Positions 20,913 through 21,110 of a stretch of 21,110 nucleotides of DNA are shown one piece after another (position 1 is the stretch's first letter; each line of letters begins with the position of its first letter). This DNA comes from a virus, in IMG/VR virus record IMGVR_UViG_3300029913_000810, positions 1 to 21,110 of that record; one strand, written 5' to 3'. The notes under the pieces are model-generated. The model did not search any database and was not told the DNA's origin. It saw nothing but the letters and a program-made list of their open reading frames with translations. The translations under genes and the position numbers were made by a program.

Positions 20913-20945
20913 GGGGTCTGGGTGTAACAGCCTGGACCCCTTTTT
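20913..20945 (+). terminator. Intrinsic terminator after the capsid gene
   Basis: GGGGTC (20913-20918) pairs with GACCCC (20935-20940), extended inward by G-C and G-U pairs, and TTTTT follows at once. Position just after the capsid stop fits a partial terminator that keeps capsid transcripts above those of the downstream tail genes. Confidence 0.85.
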
Positions 20946-20962
20946 AACATCCGGCAACCTCT

Positions 20963-21110
20963 ATGAGCTTCACTGTCAGAACCATCGCCGCGCCATCCCA
21001 AGAGCCAGTAAGCCTTGCCGACCTGAGAGACTTTCTGCGAATCGACATCGGAGACACTTCCAATGATTCTCTACTCACCGGCCTCCTTTCCTCAGCCCGC
21101 ACCTGGGCGG
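20963..21110 (+). CDS. Head-tail connector, gp6-like, partial
   Basis: The first 49 codons from ATG 20963 are in the window; the gene runs off the right edge. VSLADLRDFLRIDIGDTSNDSLLTG and the following helix with SSARTWA are typical of gp6-like head-tail connectors (DNA-packaging adaptor), which sit under the portal. The ribosome site is weak. Confidence 0.85.
   Translation, partial: MSFTVRTIAAPSQEPVSLADLRDFLRIDIGDTSNDSLLTGLLSSARTWA

Overview
This window is part of a tailed double-stranded DNA bacteriophage genome or a prophage (Caudoviricetes, HK97-type head). The right 8 kb holds the standard morphogenesis order: HNH endonuclease, ParB-methyltransferase fusion, small and large terminase, portal, ClpP-type head protease, HK97-fold major capsid protein, and the start of a gp6-like head-tail connector. 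The left and middle parts hold a phage replication module and a poorly recognisable accessory region. No integrase, lysogeny repressor, tRNA or host housekeeping gene is visible, so the lifestyle and host cannot be read from the window. Clear Shine-Dalgarno sites before several genes (vapE-like, capsid, a 16-codon ORF) fit a bacterial host that uses them.

Layout. (1) 1-2755: an accessory stretch with small unrecognised ORFs on both strands and many inverted and direct repeats. These include a perfect 46-bp palindrome (2592-2637), three palindromic repeats spaced exactly 25 bp apart (2682-2743), a duplicated hairpin element (1433-1491 and 1910-1967), and a twin element placed 23-24 bp upstream of two minus-strand ORFs. 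(2) 2756-3718: a 320-aa protein of unknown function, convergent with the next block; the two stop codons overlap. (3) 8021 to 3715, minus strand: an apparent replication operon running family A DNA polymerase, SSB-like protein with a DDDVPF tail, a 16-aa ORF, a small winged-helix protein, and a winged-helix/AP2-domain protein. (4) 8145-10313, plus strand: a divergent Prim-Pol/VapE-like primase-helicase. (5) 10314-10847: a repeat-rich non-coding stretch with a G-quadruplex motif, a CACAN minisatellite, a possible leader peptide, and three copies of TGTGCGAACA. (6) 10848-13206: an orphan EcoRI-type adenine methyltransferase, a DUF2513-like protein flanked by two tiny ORFs that share a duplicated tail, and HNH. 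(7) 13432-21110: packaging and head genes, tightly coupled by ATGA or GTGAATAA overlaps, with a small membrane protein and an 11-bp minisatellite between terL and portal.

How they work together. The polymerase, SSB and primase-helicase would copy the genome. A shared CGGGTATTCA element lies upstream of all three, in the same orientation relative to each gene, which suggests joint control. The two methyltransferases have no visible partner nuclease and probably protect phage DNA from host restriction. HNH plus TerS/TerL would package DNA through the portal into a capsid matured by the ClpP-like protease. The least explained part is the palindrome-dense divergent region at 2446-2755, a candidate origin, partition/telomere-like site or operator hub.
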